A DNA stretch of 64,000 bases from Centrapalus pauciflorus (lineage: Eukaryota; Streptophyta; Magnoliopsida; Asterales; Asteraceae): positions 644,001 through 708,000 of the forward strand of contig JAANYP010003878.1 in assembly GCA_020465985.1 (NCBI GenBank). The letters are read 5' to 3'. The position numbers and the translations under genes are program-made. Below, piece after piece: positions 36,781 to 52,700 of this stretch. The notes under the pieces are model-generated. The model searched no databases. It had not been told where the DNA came from and saw only the letters and a list, made by a program, of their open reading frames with translations. Every line of letters begins with the position of its first letter. The first letter of the stretch is position 1.

Positions 36781-39700
36781 TGTTGTGGTTACCGATTTGT
36801 TGGAAATCTGTATTATCCGATACCACATATGTAGGCTTTTAATGAAGTGAATCAAGAAGTTCTGATCTGGATCGAGGAGCTCCATATAACAAGGGATGAT
36901 GACTGTTGTAGCCAAAATATTTACTTGGAATTACATTAACGTGTGACGGGAGCATGTAGCGTATGGAGAGTATTCTGGTTTGATGATAATGCTAAAGTAT
37001 TGATGAGTATTAATTGGCAGAAAATTTAGAAACTTACTAATTAAAGGATAGATGCAGGCTGAGAGTTTGAGGTTTGATCTGCAATTAAGAAAAGACAATG
37101 TAGAAGGAACTGGTCTTGGAAGAATATAAAACTGATTATCACATATAGTAAGAGACATTGTTTTTGTTACTGATTTTTTTTTGGTTGAAAATTTGATAAA
37201 ACGTTTTAGGGTGTAATGAAGCAAAGGATGTCATTGCAAATTGACCAGAATTGATAAAGGAAATAAGGATTGGAGACTTAATGGGATTAGATAACTGCAT
37301 GCTTTATTGATGTATAGATTAACAGGAGCATAGAATTTATTTTGTATAAGAAGTGTAATTGAACGAAAACTCAGAAAATCAGTAGCACTCATAAAGTTGA
37401 GGCCTGCTTGAACGGAGTGGCTGGTGCCTATAACTTCAGTTTGTCTTCTTTACAGGTGCATACATATATAGAAAAACAAAATGCACAAGAAGCAATAGAA
37501 TTAAAAAAGAAAACCAAGAATATTAAGTGGGTTTTTATTCTTTTGGATGATGCGTAGGACATGAATCCATGATGAGTTGCTCTGAGTATGCGAGTATCGA
37601 GATGATGATTAAATTTTGATGATCTATTTATAAGTAGAAAATCTGGAAATGTTCTAAATTACCCAATAGATGCAGTATGGATTGGGAGGTATGAATGAAA
37701 ACATACAAATGGATAATGTATAAGGAGTTGGTCTTGCAGAAACTTAGAACTCATTGTCGATCGACTATAATAAGAGATTTTGTTGTGGTTACCGATTTGT
37801 TGGAAATTTGTATTATCCGATACCACATATGTAGGCTTTTAAAGAAGTGAATCAAGAAGTTCTGATCTGGATTGAGGAGCTCCATATAACAAGGGATGAT
37901 GACTGTTGTATCCAAAATATTTTACTTGGATTCCTTATTGTTATTTTAGTGCTTTCTTTAGACAACTGTCGGCAATAATCAAATGTTTTTACACAAAAAA
38001 AAGTTATGGATTGGATTTATAGAGGTATGTGAAATGATTTAGGTGCAGATTAGTGTATGTGCAGATTGAATGCTAGAACCTGAAAGGTAGTTTAAGTGAT
38101 ATGGGTGCACTAGAGACGACATAATAAGACACAAATAAATCCTTGGAACAAATGTCTTGTAGCACATCATTAATATAGATGGAAGTAAGAGCAACTTGAC
38201 AAGGGACGTCATTACATAATGACCCAAATTCAGAAAAGAAGATATGTCTGTTGATAGGCTCTTATTTCAAGGAAAAAGGTCAGAGACATCATCTGAAAAA
38301 AGTGGATGGTTTGTTGAGGTGTAAACTAACTGGGGCTGTTAGCAGGCTTGAATAACTTCAAAGAGTAAATGGACGAGGACGTAAAATATTTCATTGTATT
38401 CGCAAGTTGAGGCCTACTTAAATGGAGTAAAGTATATATATATGAAGTTTGTTATGGGAGAAAAGTAGCTGAGACCGTTGACCTATGTATTCATTAGTAA
38501 CTAATGAATGTGTTGTTTGGACTTTGGGATGTGCCAGTGGTTGGAACGATTTTGGTGCAATAGACTTGGAATTACATTAAGGAGTGACTGCAGCATCTAG
38601 CGAATGAAGAGTATACTGGTTTAATGATAGTGCTAAAGTATTGATGATTATTAATAGGCAGAAAGTTTGGAAACTTACTAATCACAGGATAGATGCAGGC
38701 TGAGAGTTTGAGGTTTGATCTGCAATTAAGAAACGACAATGTACAAGGAACTTGTATTGGAAGAATATAAAACTAATTATTGATCACATATAATAAGAGA
38801 TATTGTTTTGGTTACTGCTTTTTTTTTTGTTGAAATTTTGATAAAACGTTTTAGGCTGTAATGAAGCAAAGGATGTCATTACAAATTGACAAGGATTTAT
38901 AAAGGAAGGTAGATATGTTGTTTGGATTTTTTATGCAGAATAAGGATTGGAGACTTAATGGGATTAGATAACTGCATGCTTTATTGATGTAGAGATTAAC
39001 AGGAGCATAGAATGTATTTTGTGTAAGAAGTGTAATTGGATGAAAACTCAGAAAATCAGTAGTACTCATAAAGTTGAGGCCTATTTGAACGGGGTGGCTA
39101 ATGCCTATAACTTCAGTTTGTCTTTTTTACAGGTGCATACATATATAGAAAAACAAAATGCACAAGAAGCAACATAATTAAAAAAGAAAACCAAGAATAT
39201 TATGTGGGTTTTTATTAAGTCTTTTGGATGATGCATAGGACATGAATCCATGATGAGTTGCTCTGAGTATGCGAGTATCAATATGATGCTTAAGTTTTGA
39301 TGAGCTATTTATAAGTAGAAAATCTGGAAATGTTCTAAATTACCCAATGGATGTACTATGGATAATGGATGTAGTATGGATTGGGAGGTATGAATGAAAA
39401 CTTTCAAATGTATAATGTATAAGGAACTGGTCTTGCAGAAACTTATAACTCATTGTCGATCGACTATAATAAGAGATGTTGTGGTTACCGATTTGTTGGA
39501 AATCTGTATTATCCGATACGACATATGTAGGCTTTTAATGAAATGAATCCAGAAGTTTTGTTTTGGATTGAGGAGCTCCACATAACAAGGGATGATGATT
39601 GTTGTTGCCAAAATATTTTACTTGGATCCCTTATTGTTATTTTAGTGCTCTCTTTAGACAACTGTCGGCAAGAATCAGATGTTTTTACACAAAGATAAAG

Positions 39701-42700
39701 TTATGGAATGGATTTACAGAGGTATTTGAAGAGATTTAGGTGCAGATTAGTGTATGTGCAGATTGAACGCTAGAACATGAGAGGTAGTTTAAGTGATATG
39801 GGTGCGCTAAAGACGACATTATAAGACACAGATAAATCCTTGGAACAAATGTCTTGTAGCACATCATTAATATAGATGGAAATAAGAGCAACTTGACAAG
39901 GGACGTCATTACATAATGACCCAAAGTTAGAAAAGATGATAGGACTGTTGATAGGCCCTTATTTCAAGGAAAAAGGTCAGAGACATTAACTGAAAAAAGT
40001 GGATGTTTTGTTGAGGTGTAAACTACTGGAGCTGTAACCATGCTTGAATGACTTCAAAGAGTGAATGGAATAAGGACGTAAAAGATTTCATTGTAGTCGT
40101 AAGTTATGGCCTACTTAAATGGATTAATGTATATATAAGAAGTTTATCGGAAAAAAGTAGCTGAAATCGTTGACCTATGTGCTGTTTGGATGTTGGGATG
40201 TCCCGATGTTAGAGATGATTTAGGTGCGGCAGACATGGAATTACATTAACGTGTGAAGGGAGCATGTAGCGTATGGAGAGTATTCTGGTTTGATGATAAT
40301 GCTAAAGAGTTGATGAGTATTAATTGGCAGAAAATTTAGAAACTTACTAATTAAAGGATAGATGCAGGCTGAGAGTTTGAGGTTTGATCTGCAATTAAGA
40401 AAAGACAATGTAGAAGGAACTGGTCTTGGAAGAAAATAAAACTGATTATTTGTCACATATAGTAAGAGACATTGTTTTTGTTACTGATTTTTTTTTTTGG
40501 TTGAAATTTTGATAAAAACGTTTTAGGGTGTAATGAAGCAAAGGATGTCATTACAAATTGACCAGAATTGATAAAGGAAATAAGGATTGGAGACTTAATG
40601 GGATTAGATAGCTGCATGCTTTATTGATGTATAGATTAACAGAAGCATAGAATGTATTTTTTATCAGAAGTGTAATTGAATGAAAACTCAGAAAATCAGT
40701 AGCACTCATAAAGTTGAGGCCTACTTGAACGGAGTGGCTGTTGCCTATAACTTCAGTTTGTATTCTTTACAGGTGCATACATATATAGAAAAACAAAATG
40801 CACAAGAAGCAATAGAATTAAAAAAGAAAACCAAGAATATTAAGTGGGTTTTTATTCTTTTGGATGATGCGTAGGACATGAATCCATGATGAGTTGCTCT
40901 GAGTATGCGAGTAGCGAGATGATGCTTAAATTTTGATGATCTATATATACGTAGAAAATCTGGAAATGTTCTAAATTACCCAATAGATGCAGTATGGATT
41001 GGGAGGTATGAATGAAAACAAACAAATGGATAATGTATAAGGAGCTGGTCTTGCAGAAACTTAGAACTCATTGTTGATCGACTATAATAAGAGATGTTGT
41101 TGTGGTTACCGATTTGTTGGAAATTTGTATTATCCGATACCACATATGTAGGCTTTTAAAGAAGTGAATGAAGAAGTTCTGATCTTGATTGAGGAGCTCC
41201 ATATAACAAGGGATGATGACTGTTGTAGCCAAAATATTTACTTGGATCCCTTATTGTTATTTTAGTGCTCTCTTTAGACAACTGTCGGCAAGAATCAGAT
41301 GTTTTTACACAAAAAAAGTTATGGATTGAATTTACAGAGGAATGTGAAGTGATTTAGGTGCAGATTAGTGTATGTGCAGATTGAATGCTAGAACGTGAAA
41401 GGTAGTTTAAGTGATATGGGTGCGCTAGAGACGACATAATAAGACACAAATAAATCCTTGGAACAAATGTCTTGTAGCACATCATTAACACAGATGGAAG
41501 TAATAGCAACCTGACAAGGGACGTCATTACATAATGACCCAAATTCAAAAAAAGAAGATATGTCTGTTGAAAGGCTCTTATTTCAAGGAAAAAGGTCAGA
41601 GACATCATCTGAAAAAAGTGGATGGTTTGTTGAGGTGTAAACTAACTGGGGCTGTTAGCAGGCTTGAATAACTTCAAAGAGTAAATGGACGAGGACGTAA
41701 AATATTTCATTGTAGTCCCTAGTTGAGGCCTACTTAAATGGAGTAAAGTATATATATGAAGTTTGTTATGGGAGAAAAGAAGCTGAGACCGTTGGCCTAT
41801 GTATTCATTAGTAACTAACGAATGTGCTGTTTGGACTTTGGATGTGCCAGTGGTTGGAATGATTTAGGTGCAATAGACTTGGAATTACACTAAGGAGTGA
41901 CTGCAGCATCTAGCGAATGGAGAGTATACTTGTTTAATGATAGTGCTAAAGTATTGATGATTATTAATAGGCAGAAAGTTTTGAAACTTACTAATACAGG
42001 ATAGATGCAGGCTGAGAGTTTGATGTTTGATCTGCAATTAAGAAATGACAATGTAGAAGAAACTGGTCTTGGAAGAATATAAAACTAATTATTGATCACA
42101 TATAGTAAGAGACGTTGTTTTGGTTACAGATTTTTTTTTCTTGAAATTTTGATAAAACGTTTTAGGCTGTAATGAAGCAAAGGATGTCATTACAAATTGA
42201 CAAGGATTTATAAAGGAAGGTAGATATGTTGTATGGATTTTTTATGCAGAATAAGGATTGGAGATTTAAGGGATTAGATAACTGCATTCTTTATTGATGT
42301 AGAGATTAAAAGGAGCATAGAATGTATTTTGTGTAAGAAGTGTAATTGGATGAAAACTCAGAAAATCAGTAGTACTCATAAAGTTGAGGCCTACTTGAAC
42401 GGAGTGGCTGATGCCTATAACTTCAGTTTGTCTTCTTTACAGGTGCATGCATATATAGAAAAACAAAATGCACAAGAAGCAACAGAATTAAAAAAGAAAA
42501 CCAAGAATATTTAGTGGGTTTTTAAGTCTTTTGGATGATGCTTAGGACATGAATCCATGATGAGTTGCTCTGAGTATGCGAGTATCGAGATGATGCTTAA
42601 GTTTTGATGATCTATTTATTAGTAGAAAATCTGGAAATGTTTTAAATTACCCAATGGATGTAGTATGGATTGGGAGGTATGAATGAAAACTTTCAAATGG

Positions 42701-45700
42701 ATAATGTATAAGGAACTGGTCTTGCAGAAACTTATAACTCATTGTCGATCGACTATAATAAGAAATGTTGTGGTTACCGATTTGTTGGAAATCTGTATTA
42801 TCTGATACCACATATATAGGCTTTTAATGAAGAGATCAAGAAGTTTTGTTTTGGATTGAGGAGCTCCACATAACAAGGGATGATGATTGTTGTTGCCAAA
42901 ATATTTTACTTGGATCCCTTATTGTTATTTTAGTGCTCTCTTTAGACAACTGTCGGCAAGAATCAGATGTTTTTACACAAAGATAAAGTTATGGAATGGA
43001 TTTACAGAGGTATTTGAAGTGATTTAGGTGCAGATTAGTGTATGTGCAGATTGAACGCTAGAACATGAGAGGTAGTTTAAGTGATATGGGTGCGCTAGAG
43101 ACGACATTATAAGACACAAATAAATCCCTGGAACAAATGTCTTGTTGCACATCATTAAAATAGATGGAAGTAAGAGAAACTTGAAAAGGGACGTCATTAC
43201 ATAATGACCCAAAGTTAGAAAAGATGATAGGTCTGTTGATAGGCCCTTATTTCAAGGAAAAAGGTCAGAGACATCAACTGAAAAAAGTGGATGTTTTGTT
43301 GAGGTGTAAACTACTGGAGCTGAAACCATGCTTGAATAACTTCAAAGAGTGAATGGAATAAGGACGTAAAAGATTTCCTTGTAGTCGTAAGTTGTGGCCT
43401 ACTTAAATGGATTAATGTATATAAATGAAGTTTATGGGAAAAAAGTAGCTGAAATCGTTGACCTATGTGCTGTTTGGATGTTGGGATGTGCCGATGTTTG
43501 AGATGATTTAGGTGCGGCAGTCTTGGAATTACATTAACGTGGGACGGGAGCATGTAGCGTATGGAGAGTATTCTGGTTTGATGATAATGCTAAAGTATTG
43601 ATGAGTATTAATTGGCAGAAAATTTAGAAACTTACTAATTACAGGATAGATGCATGCTGAGAGTTTGAGGTTTGATATGCAATTAAGAAAAGACAATGTA
43701 GAAGGAACTGGTCTTGGAAGAATATAAAACTGATTATTGATCACATATAGTAAGAGACATTGTTTTTGTTACTAATTTTTTTTTTTGGTTGAAATTTTGA
43801 TAAAACGTTCTAGGCTGTAATGAAGCAAAGGATGTCATTACAAATTGACCAGAATTGATAAAGGAAATAAGGATTGGAGACTTAATGGGATTAGATAACT
43901 GCATGGTTTATTGATATACAGATTAACAGGAGCATAGAATGTATTTTGTATAAGAAGTGTAATTGAGTGAAAACTCAGAAAATCAGTAGCACTCATAAAG
44001 TTGAGGCCTACTTGAACGGAGTGGCTGGTGCCTATAACTTCAGTTTGTCTTTTTTACAGGTGCATACATATATAGAAAAACAAAATGCACAAGAAGCAAC
44101 AGAATTAAAAAAGAAAACCAAGAATATTATGTGGGTTTTTAAGTCTTTTGGATGATGCATAGGACATGAATCCATGATGAGTTGCTCTGAGTATGCGAGT
44201 ATCGAGATGATGCTTAAGTTTTGTTGAGCTATTTATAAGTAGAAAATCTGGAAATGTTCTAAATTACGCAATGGATGTAGTATGGATTGGGAGGTATGAA
44301 TGAAAACTTTCAAATGGATAATGTATAAGGAGTTGGTCTTGCAGAAACTTAGAACTCATTGTCGATCGACTATGATAAGAGATTTTGTTGTGGTTACCGA
44401 TTTGTTGGAAATCTGTATTATCCGATACCACATATGTAGGCTTTTAAAGAAGTGAATCAAGAAGTTCTGATCTGGATTGAGGAGTTCCATATAACAAGGG
44501 ATGATGACTGTTGTAGTCAAAATATTTTACTTGGATTCCTTATTGTTATTTTAGTGCTCTCTTTAGACAACTGTCGGCAACAATCAGATGTTTTTACACA
44601 AAAGAAAGTTATGGATTGGATTTATAAAGGTATGTGAAGTGATTTAGGTGCAGATTAGTGTATGTGCAGATTGAATGCAAGAACATGAAAGGTATTTTAA
44701 GTGATATGGGTGCGCTAGAGACGACCTAATAAGACACAAATAAATCCTTAGAACAAATGTCTTGTAGCACATCATTAATATAGATGGAAGTAAGAGCAAC
44801 TTGACAAGGGACATGATTACATAATGACTCAAATTCAGAAAAGAAGATATCTGTTGATAGGCTCTTATTTCAAGGAAAAAGGTCAGAGACATCATCTGAA
44901 AAAAGTGGATGGTTTGTTGAGGTGTAAACTAACTGGGGCTGTTAGCAGGCTTGAATAACTTCAAAGAGTAAATGGACGAGGACGTAAAATATTTCTTTGT
45001 ATTCGCAAGTTGAGGCCTACTTAAATGGAGTAAAGTATATATATATGAAGTTTGTTATGGGAGAAAAGTAGCTGAGACCGTTGACCTATGTATTCATTAG
45101 TAACTAATGAATGTGTTGTTTGGACTTCGGGATGTGCCAGTGGTTGGAACGATTTAGGTGCAATAGACTTGTATTTACATTAAGGAGTGACTGCAGCATG
45201 TAGCGAATGGAAAGTATACTGGTTTAATGATAGTGCTAAAGTATTGATGATTATTAATAGGCAGAAAGTTTGGAAACTTACTAATCACAGGATAGATGCA
45301 GGCTGAGAGTTTGAGGTTTGATCTGCAATTATGAAAAGACAATGTAGAAGGAACTGGTATTGGAAGAATATAAAACTAATTATTGATCACATATAGTAAG
45401 AGACATTGTTTTGGTTACTGCTTTTTTTTGGTTGAAATTTTGATAAAACGTTTTAGGCTGTAATGAAGCAAAGGATGTCATTACAAATTGACAAGGATTT
45501 ATAAAGGAAGGTAGATATGTTGTTTGGATTTTTTATGCAGAATAAGGATTGGAGACTTAATGGGATTAGATAGCTGCATGCTTTATTGATGTAGAGATTA
45601 ACAGGAGCATAGAATGTATTTTGTGTAAGAAGTGTAATTGGATGAAAACTCAGAAAATCAGTAGTACTCATAAAGTTGAGGCCTATTTGAACGAGGTGGC

Positions 45701-48700
45701 TGATGCCTATAACTTCAGTTTGTCTTCTTTACAGGTGCATATATATAGAGAAAATCAAAATGCACAAGAAGCAACAGAATTACAAAAGAAAACCAAGAAT
45801 ATTATGTGGGTTTTTAAGTCTTTTGGATGATGCATAGGACACGAATCCATGATGAGTTGCTCTGAGTATGCGAGTATCGAGATGATGCTTAAGTTTTGGT
45901 GATCTATTTATAAGTAGAAAATCTGGAAATGTTCTAAATTACCCAATGGACGTAATATGGATTGGGAGGTATGAATGAAAACTTTCAAATGGATAAATGT
46001 ATAAGGACCTGGTCTTGCAGAAACTTATAACTCATTGTCGATCGACTATAATAAGAAATGTTGTGGTTACCGATTTGTTGGAAATCTGTATTATCCGATA
46101 CCACAAATGTAGGCTTTTAATGAAGTGAATCAAGAAGTTTTGTTTTGGATTTTGGAGCTCCACATAACAAGGGATGATGATTGTTGTTGCCAAAATTTTT
46201 TACTTGGATACCTTATTGTTATTTTAGTGCTCTCTTTAGACAACTGTCGGCAAGAATCGGATGTTTTAACACAAAAAAATAGTTATGGATTGGATTTACA
46301 GAGGTATGTGAATCGAGTTAGGTGCAGATTAGTGTATGTGCAGACTGAATGCTAGAACGTGAAAGGTAGTTTAAGTGATATGGGTGCGCTAGAGACGACA
46401 TAATCAGACACAAATAAAACCTTGGAAGAAATGTCTTGTAGCACATCTTTAATTTAGATGGAAGTAAGAGCAACTTGACAAGGGACGTCATTACATAATG
46501 ACCCAAATTCAAAAAAGAAGATATGCCTGTTGATAGGCTCTTATTTCTAGGAAAAAGGTCAGTGACATCATCTGGAAAAAAGTGGATGGTTTGTTGAGTT
46601 GTAAACTAATTGGAGCTGTTAGCAGGCTTGAATAACTTCAAAGAGTAAATGGACGAGGACGTAAAATATTTCATTGTAGTCGCAAGTTGAGGCCTACTTA
46701 AATGGAGTAAAGTATATATATGAAGTTTGTTATGGGAGAAAAGTAGCTGAGACCGTTGACCTATGTATTCAAGAGTAACTAATGAATGTGCTGTTTGGAC
46801 TATGGGATGTGCGAGTGGTTGGAACGATTTAGGTGCATTAGATTTGGAATTACATTAAGGTGTGACTGCAGCATCTAGCGAATGGAGAATATACTGGTTT
46901 AATGATAGTGCTAAAGTATTGATGATTATTAATAGGCAGAAAGTTTGGGAACTTACTAATTACAGGATAGATGCAGGCTGAGAGTTTGAGGTTTGATCTG
47001 CAATTAAGAAAAGACAATGTAGAAGGAACTGGTCTAGGAAGAATATAAAACTAATTATTGATCGCATATAGTAAGAGACATTGTTTTGGTTTCTGATTTT
47101 TTTTGGTTGAAATTTTGATAAAACGTTTTAGGCTGTAATGAAGTAAAGGATGTCATTACAAATTGACCAGGACTTATAAATGAAGGTAGATACGTTGTTT
47201 CGATTTTATATGCAGAATAACGAATGGAGACTTAATGGGATTAGATAACTGCATGCTTTATTGATGTAGAGATTAACAGGAGCATAGAATGTATTTTGTG
47301 TAAGAAGTGTAATTGGATGAAAACTCAGAAAATCAGTAGTACTTATAAAGTTGAGGCCTACTTGAACAGAGTGGCTGATGCCTATAACTTCAGTTTGTCT
47401 TCTTTACAGGTGCATACACATATAGAAAAACAAAATGCACAAGAAGCAACAGAATTAAAAAAGAAAACCAAGAATATTTAGTGGGTTTTTATTAAGTCTT
47501 TTGGATGATGCATAGGACATGAATCCATGATGAGTTGCTCTGAGTATGCGAGTATCAATATGATGCTTAAGTTTTGATGAGCTATTTATAAGTAGAAAGT
47601 CTGGAAATGTTCTAAATTACCCAATGGATGTACTATGGATAATGGATGTAGTATGGATTGGGAGGTATGAATGAAAACTTTCAAATGGATAATGTATAAG
47701 GAACTGGTCTTGCAGAAACTTATAACTCATTGTCGATCGACTATAATAAGAGATGTTGTGGTTACCGATTTGTTGGAAATCTGTATTATCCGATACGACA
47801 TATGTAGGCTTTTAATGAAATGAATCAAGAAGTTTTGTTTTGGATTGAGGACCTCCACATAACAAGGGATGATGATTGTTGTTGCCAAAATATTTTACTT
47901 GGATCCCTTATTGTTATTTTAGTGCTCTCTTTAGACAACTGTCGGCAAGAATCAGATGTTTTTACACAAAGATAAAGTTATGGAATGGATTTACAGAGTT
48001 ATTTGAAGTGATTTAGGTGCAGATTAGTGTATGTGCAGATTGAACGCTAGAACATGAGAGGATTTATAAGACACAAATAAATCCTTGGAACAAATGTCTT
48101 GTAGCACATCATTAATATAGATGGAAATAAGAGCAACTTGACAAGGGACGTCATTACATAATGACCCAAAGTTAGAAAAGATGATAGGACTGTTGATAGG
48201 CCCTTATTTCAAGGAAAAAGGTCAGAGACATTAACTGAAAAAAGTGGATGTTTTGTTGAGGTGTAAACTACTGGAGCTGTAACCATGCTTGAATGACTTC
48301 AAAGAGTCAATGGAATAAGGACGTAAAAGATTTCATTGTAGTCGTAAGTTATGGCCTACTTAAATGGATTAATGTATATATAAGAAGTTTATCGGAAAAA
48401 AGTAGCTGAAATCGTTGACCTATGTGCTGTTTGGATGTTGGGATGTGCCGATGTTTGAGATGATTTAGGTGCGGCAGACATGGAATTACATTAACGTGGG
48501 ACGGGAGCATGTAGCGTATGGAGAGTATTCTGGTTTGATGATAATGCTAAAGTATTGATGAGTATTAATTGGCAGAAAATTTAGAAACTTACTAATTACA
48601 GGATAGATGCATGCTGAGAGTTTGAGGTTTGAGATGCAATTAAGAAAAGACAATGTAGAGGGAACTGGTATTGGAAGAATATAAAACTGATTATTGATCA

Positions 48701-49798
48701 CATATAGTAAGAGACATTGTTTTTGTTACTAATTTTTTTTTTGGTTGAAATTTTGATAAAACGTTCTAGGCTGTAATGAAGCAAAGGATGTCATTACAAA
48801 TTGACCAGAATTGATAAAGGAAATAAGGATTGGAGACTTAATGGGATTAGATAACTGCATGGTTTATTGATATACAGATTAACAGGAGCATAGAATGTAT
48901 TTTGTATAAGAAGTGTAATTGAGTGAAAATTCAGAAAATCAGTAGCACTCATAAAGTTGAGGCCTACTTGAACGGAGTGGCTGGTGCCTATAACTTCAGT
49001 TTGTCTTCTTTACAGGTGCATACATATATAGAAAAACAAAATGCACAAGAAGCAATAGAATTAAAAAAGAAAACCAAGAATATTAAGTGGGTTTTTATTC
49101 TTTTGGATGATGCGTAGGACATGAATCCATGATGAGTTGCTTTGAGTATGCGAGTATCGAGATGATGCTTAAGTTTTGATGATCTATTTAATAGTAGAAA
49201 ATATGGTAATGTTCTAAATTACCCAATAGATGCAGTATGGATTGGGAGGTATGAATGAAAACATACAAATGGATAATGTATAAGGAGCTGGTCTTGCAGA
49301 AACTTAGAACTCATTGTCGATCGACAATAATAAGAGATGTTGTTGTGGTTACCGATTTGTTGGAAATCTGAAATCTGTATGATCCGATACCACATATGTA
49401 GGCTTTTAATGAAGTGAATCAAGAAGTTCTGATCTGGATTGAGGAGCTCCATATAACAAGGGATGATGACTGTTGTAGCCAAAATATTTTACTTGGATCC
49501 CTTATTGTTATTTTAGTGCTCTCTTTAGACAACTGTCGGCAAGAATCAGATGTTTTTACACAAAAAAAAGTTATGGATTGGATTTACAGAGGTATGTGAA
49601 GTGATTTAGGTGCAGATTAGTGTATGTGCAGATTGAATGCTAGAACGTGAAAGGTAGTTTAAGTGATATGGGTGCGCTAGAGACGACATAATAAGACACA
49701 AATAAATCCTTGGAACAAATGTCTTGTAGCACTTCATTAATATTGATGGATGTAAGAGCAACTTGACAAGGGACGTCTTTACATAATGATCCAAATTC

Positions 49799-52700
49799 AC
49801 AGCCTGCATCTATCCTTTAATTAGTAAGTTTCTAAATTTTCTGCCAATTAATACTCATCAATACTTTAGCATTATCATCATTCGAGAATACTCTCCATAC
49901 GCTACATCCTCCCGTCACATGTTAATGTAATTCCATGTCTGCCGTACCTAAAACATCTCAAACATCGGCACATCCCAACATCCAAACAACACATAGGTCA
50001 ACGATTTCAGCTACTTTTTTCCCATAAACTTCATATATGTACATTAATCCATTTAAGTAGGCCACAACTTACGACTACAACGATATCTTTTACGTCCTTA
50101 TTCCATTCACTCTTTGAAGTTATTCAAGCATGGTTACAGCTCCAGTAGTTTACACCTCAATAAAACATCCACTCTTTTCAGTTGATGTCTCTGACCTTTT
50201 TCCTTGAAATAAGGGCCTATCAATAGACCTATCATCTTTTCTAACTTAGGGTCATTATGTAATCACGTCCCTTTTCAAGTTGCTCTTACTTCCATCTATA
50301 TTAATGATGTGCTACAAGACATTTGTTCCAAGGATTTATATGTGTCTTATAATGTCGTCTCTAGCGCACCCATATCACTTAAACTACCTCTAATGTTCTA
50401 GCGTTCAATCTGCACATACACTAATCTGCACCTAAATCACTTCAAATACCTCTGTAAATCCATTCCATAACTTTATCTTTGTGTAAAAACATCTTATTCT
50501 TGCCGACAGTTGTCTAAAGAGAGCACTAAAATAACAATAAGGGATCCAAGTAAAATATTTTGGCAACAACAATCATCATCCCTTGTTATGTGGAGCTCCT
50601 CAATCCAGATCAGAACATCTTGATTCACTTCTTTAAAAGCCTACATATGTGGTATCGGATAATACAGATTTCCAACAAATCGGTAACCACAACATGTCTT
50701 ATTATAGTCGATCGACAATGAGTTATAGGTTTCTGCAAGACCAGTTCCTTATACATTATCCATTCGAAAGTTTTCATTCATACCTCCCAATCCATACTAC
50801 ATCCATTGTGTAATTTAGAACATTCTACTTATAAATAGCTCATCAAAACTTAAGCATCATCTCGATACTCGCATACTCAAAGCAACTCATCATGGATTCA
50901 TGTCCTATGCATTATCCAAAAGACTTAAAAACCCACTAAATATTCTTGGTTTTCTTTTTTAATTCTGTTGCTTCTTGTGCATTTTGTTTTTCTATATATG
51001 TATGCACCTGCAAAGAAGACAAACTGAAGTTATAGGCATCAGCCACTCTGTTCAAGTAGGCCTCAACTTTATGAGTACTACTGATTTTCTGAGTTTTCAT
51101 CTAATTACACTTATTACACAAAATACATTTTATGCTCCTGTTAATCTCTACATCAATAAAACATGCAGTTATCTAATCCCATTAAGTCTCCATTCCTTAT
51201 TCTGCATAAAAAATCCAAACAACATATCTACCTTCATTTATAAATCCTGGTCAATTTGTAATGACATCCTTTGCTTCATTACAGCCTAAAACGTTTTATC
51301 AAAAATTCAACTAAAAAAAATTAGTAACCAAAACAATGTCTCTTACTATATGTGATCAATAATTAGTTTTATATTCTTCCAAGACCAGTTCCTTCTACAT
51401 TGTTTTTTCTTAATTGCAGATCAAACCTCAAACTCTCAGCCTGCATCTATCCTGTATTAGTAAGTTTCAAAACTTTCTGCCTATTAATAATCATCAATAC
51501 CTTAGCACTATCATTAAACCAGTATACTCTTCATTCGCTAGATGCTGCAGTCACTCCTTAATGTAATTCCAAGTCTAATGCACCTAAATCGTTCCAACCA
51601 CTGGCACATCCCAAAGTCCAAACAGCACGTTCATTAGTTACTAATGAATACATAGGTCAACGGTCTCAGCTACTTTTCTCCCATAACAAACTCCATATAT
51701 ATACTTTACTCCATTTAAGTAGGCCTCAACTTGCGACTACAATTAAATATTTTACGTTTTCATCCATCTACTCTTTGACGTTATTCAAGCCTGCTAACAG
51801 CCCCAGTTAGTTTACACCTTAACAAACAATCCACCTTTTTTCAGATGATGTCTCTGACCTTTTTCCTTCAAATAAGAGCCTATCAACAGACCTATCTTTT
51901 TTTCTGAATTTGGGTCATTATGTAATGACGCCCCCTGTCAAGTTGCTCTTACTTCAATCTATAATAATGATGTGCTACAAGACATTTGTTCCAAGGATTT
52001 ATTTGTGTCTTATTATGTCGTCTCTAGCGCACCAATATCACTTAAACTTTCTCTCACGTTCTAGCATTCAATCTGCACATACACTAATCTGCACCTAAAT
52101 CGCTTCAAATACCTCTGTAAATCAATACCATAACTTAATCTTTGTGTAAAAACATCTGATTCTTGCCGACAGTTGTCTAAATAAGGGATCCAAGTACAAT
52201 ATTTTGGCTACAACAACCATAATCCCTTGTTATATGGAGTTCCTCAATCCAGATCAGACTTCTTGATTCACTTCATTAAAAGCCTACATATGTGGTATAG
52301 GATAATACAGATTTCCAACAAATAGGTAACAACAACAACATCTCTTATTATAGTCGATCGACAATAAGTTCTACGTTTCTGCATGACCAGTTCCTTATAC
52401 ATTATCCATTTGTAAGTTTTCCTTCATACCTCCCAATCCATACTGCATCTATTGGGTAATTTAGAACATTTCCAGATATTCTACTTATAAATAGATCATC
52501 AAAACTTAAGCATCATCTACTCGCATACTCAGAGCAACTCATCATGGATTCATGTCCCACGCATCATCCAAAAGTCTTAAAACCCCACTTAATATTTTTG
52601 GTTTTCTTTTTTAATTCTATTGCTTCTTGTGCATTTTTTTTCTATTTATGTATGCACCTGTAAAGAAGACAAACTGAAGTTATAGGCACCAGCCACTCGG

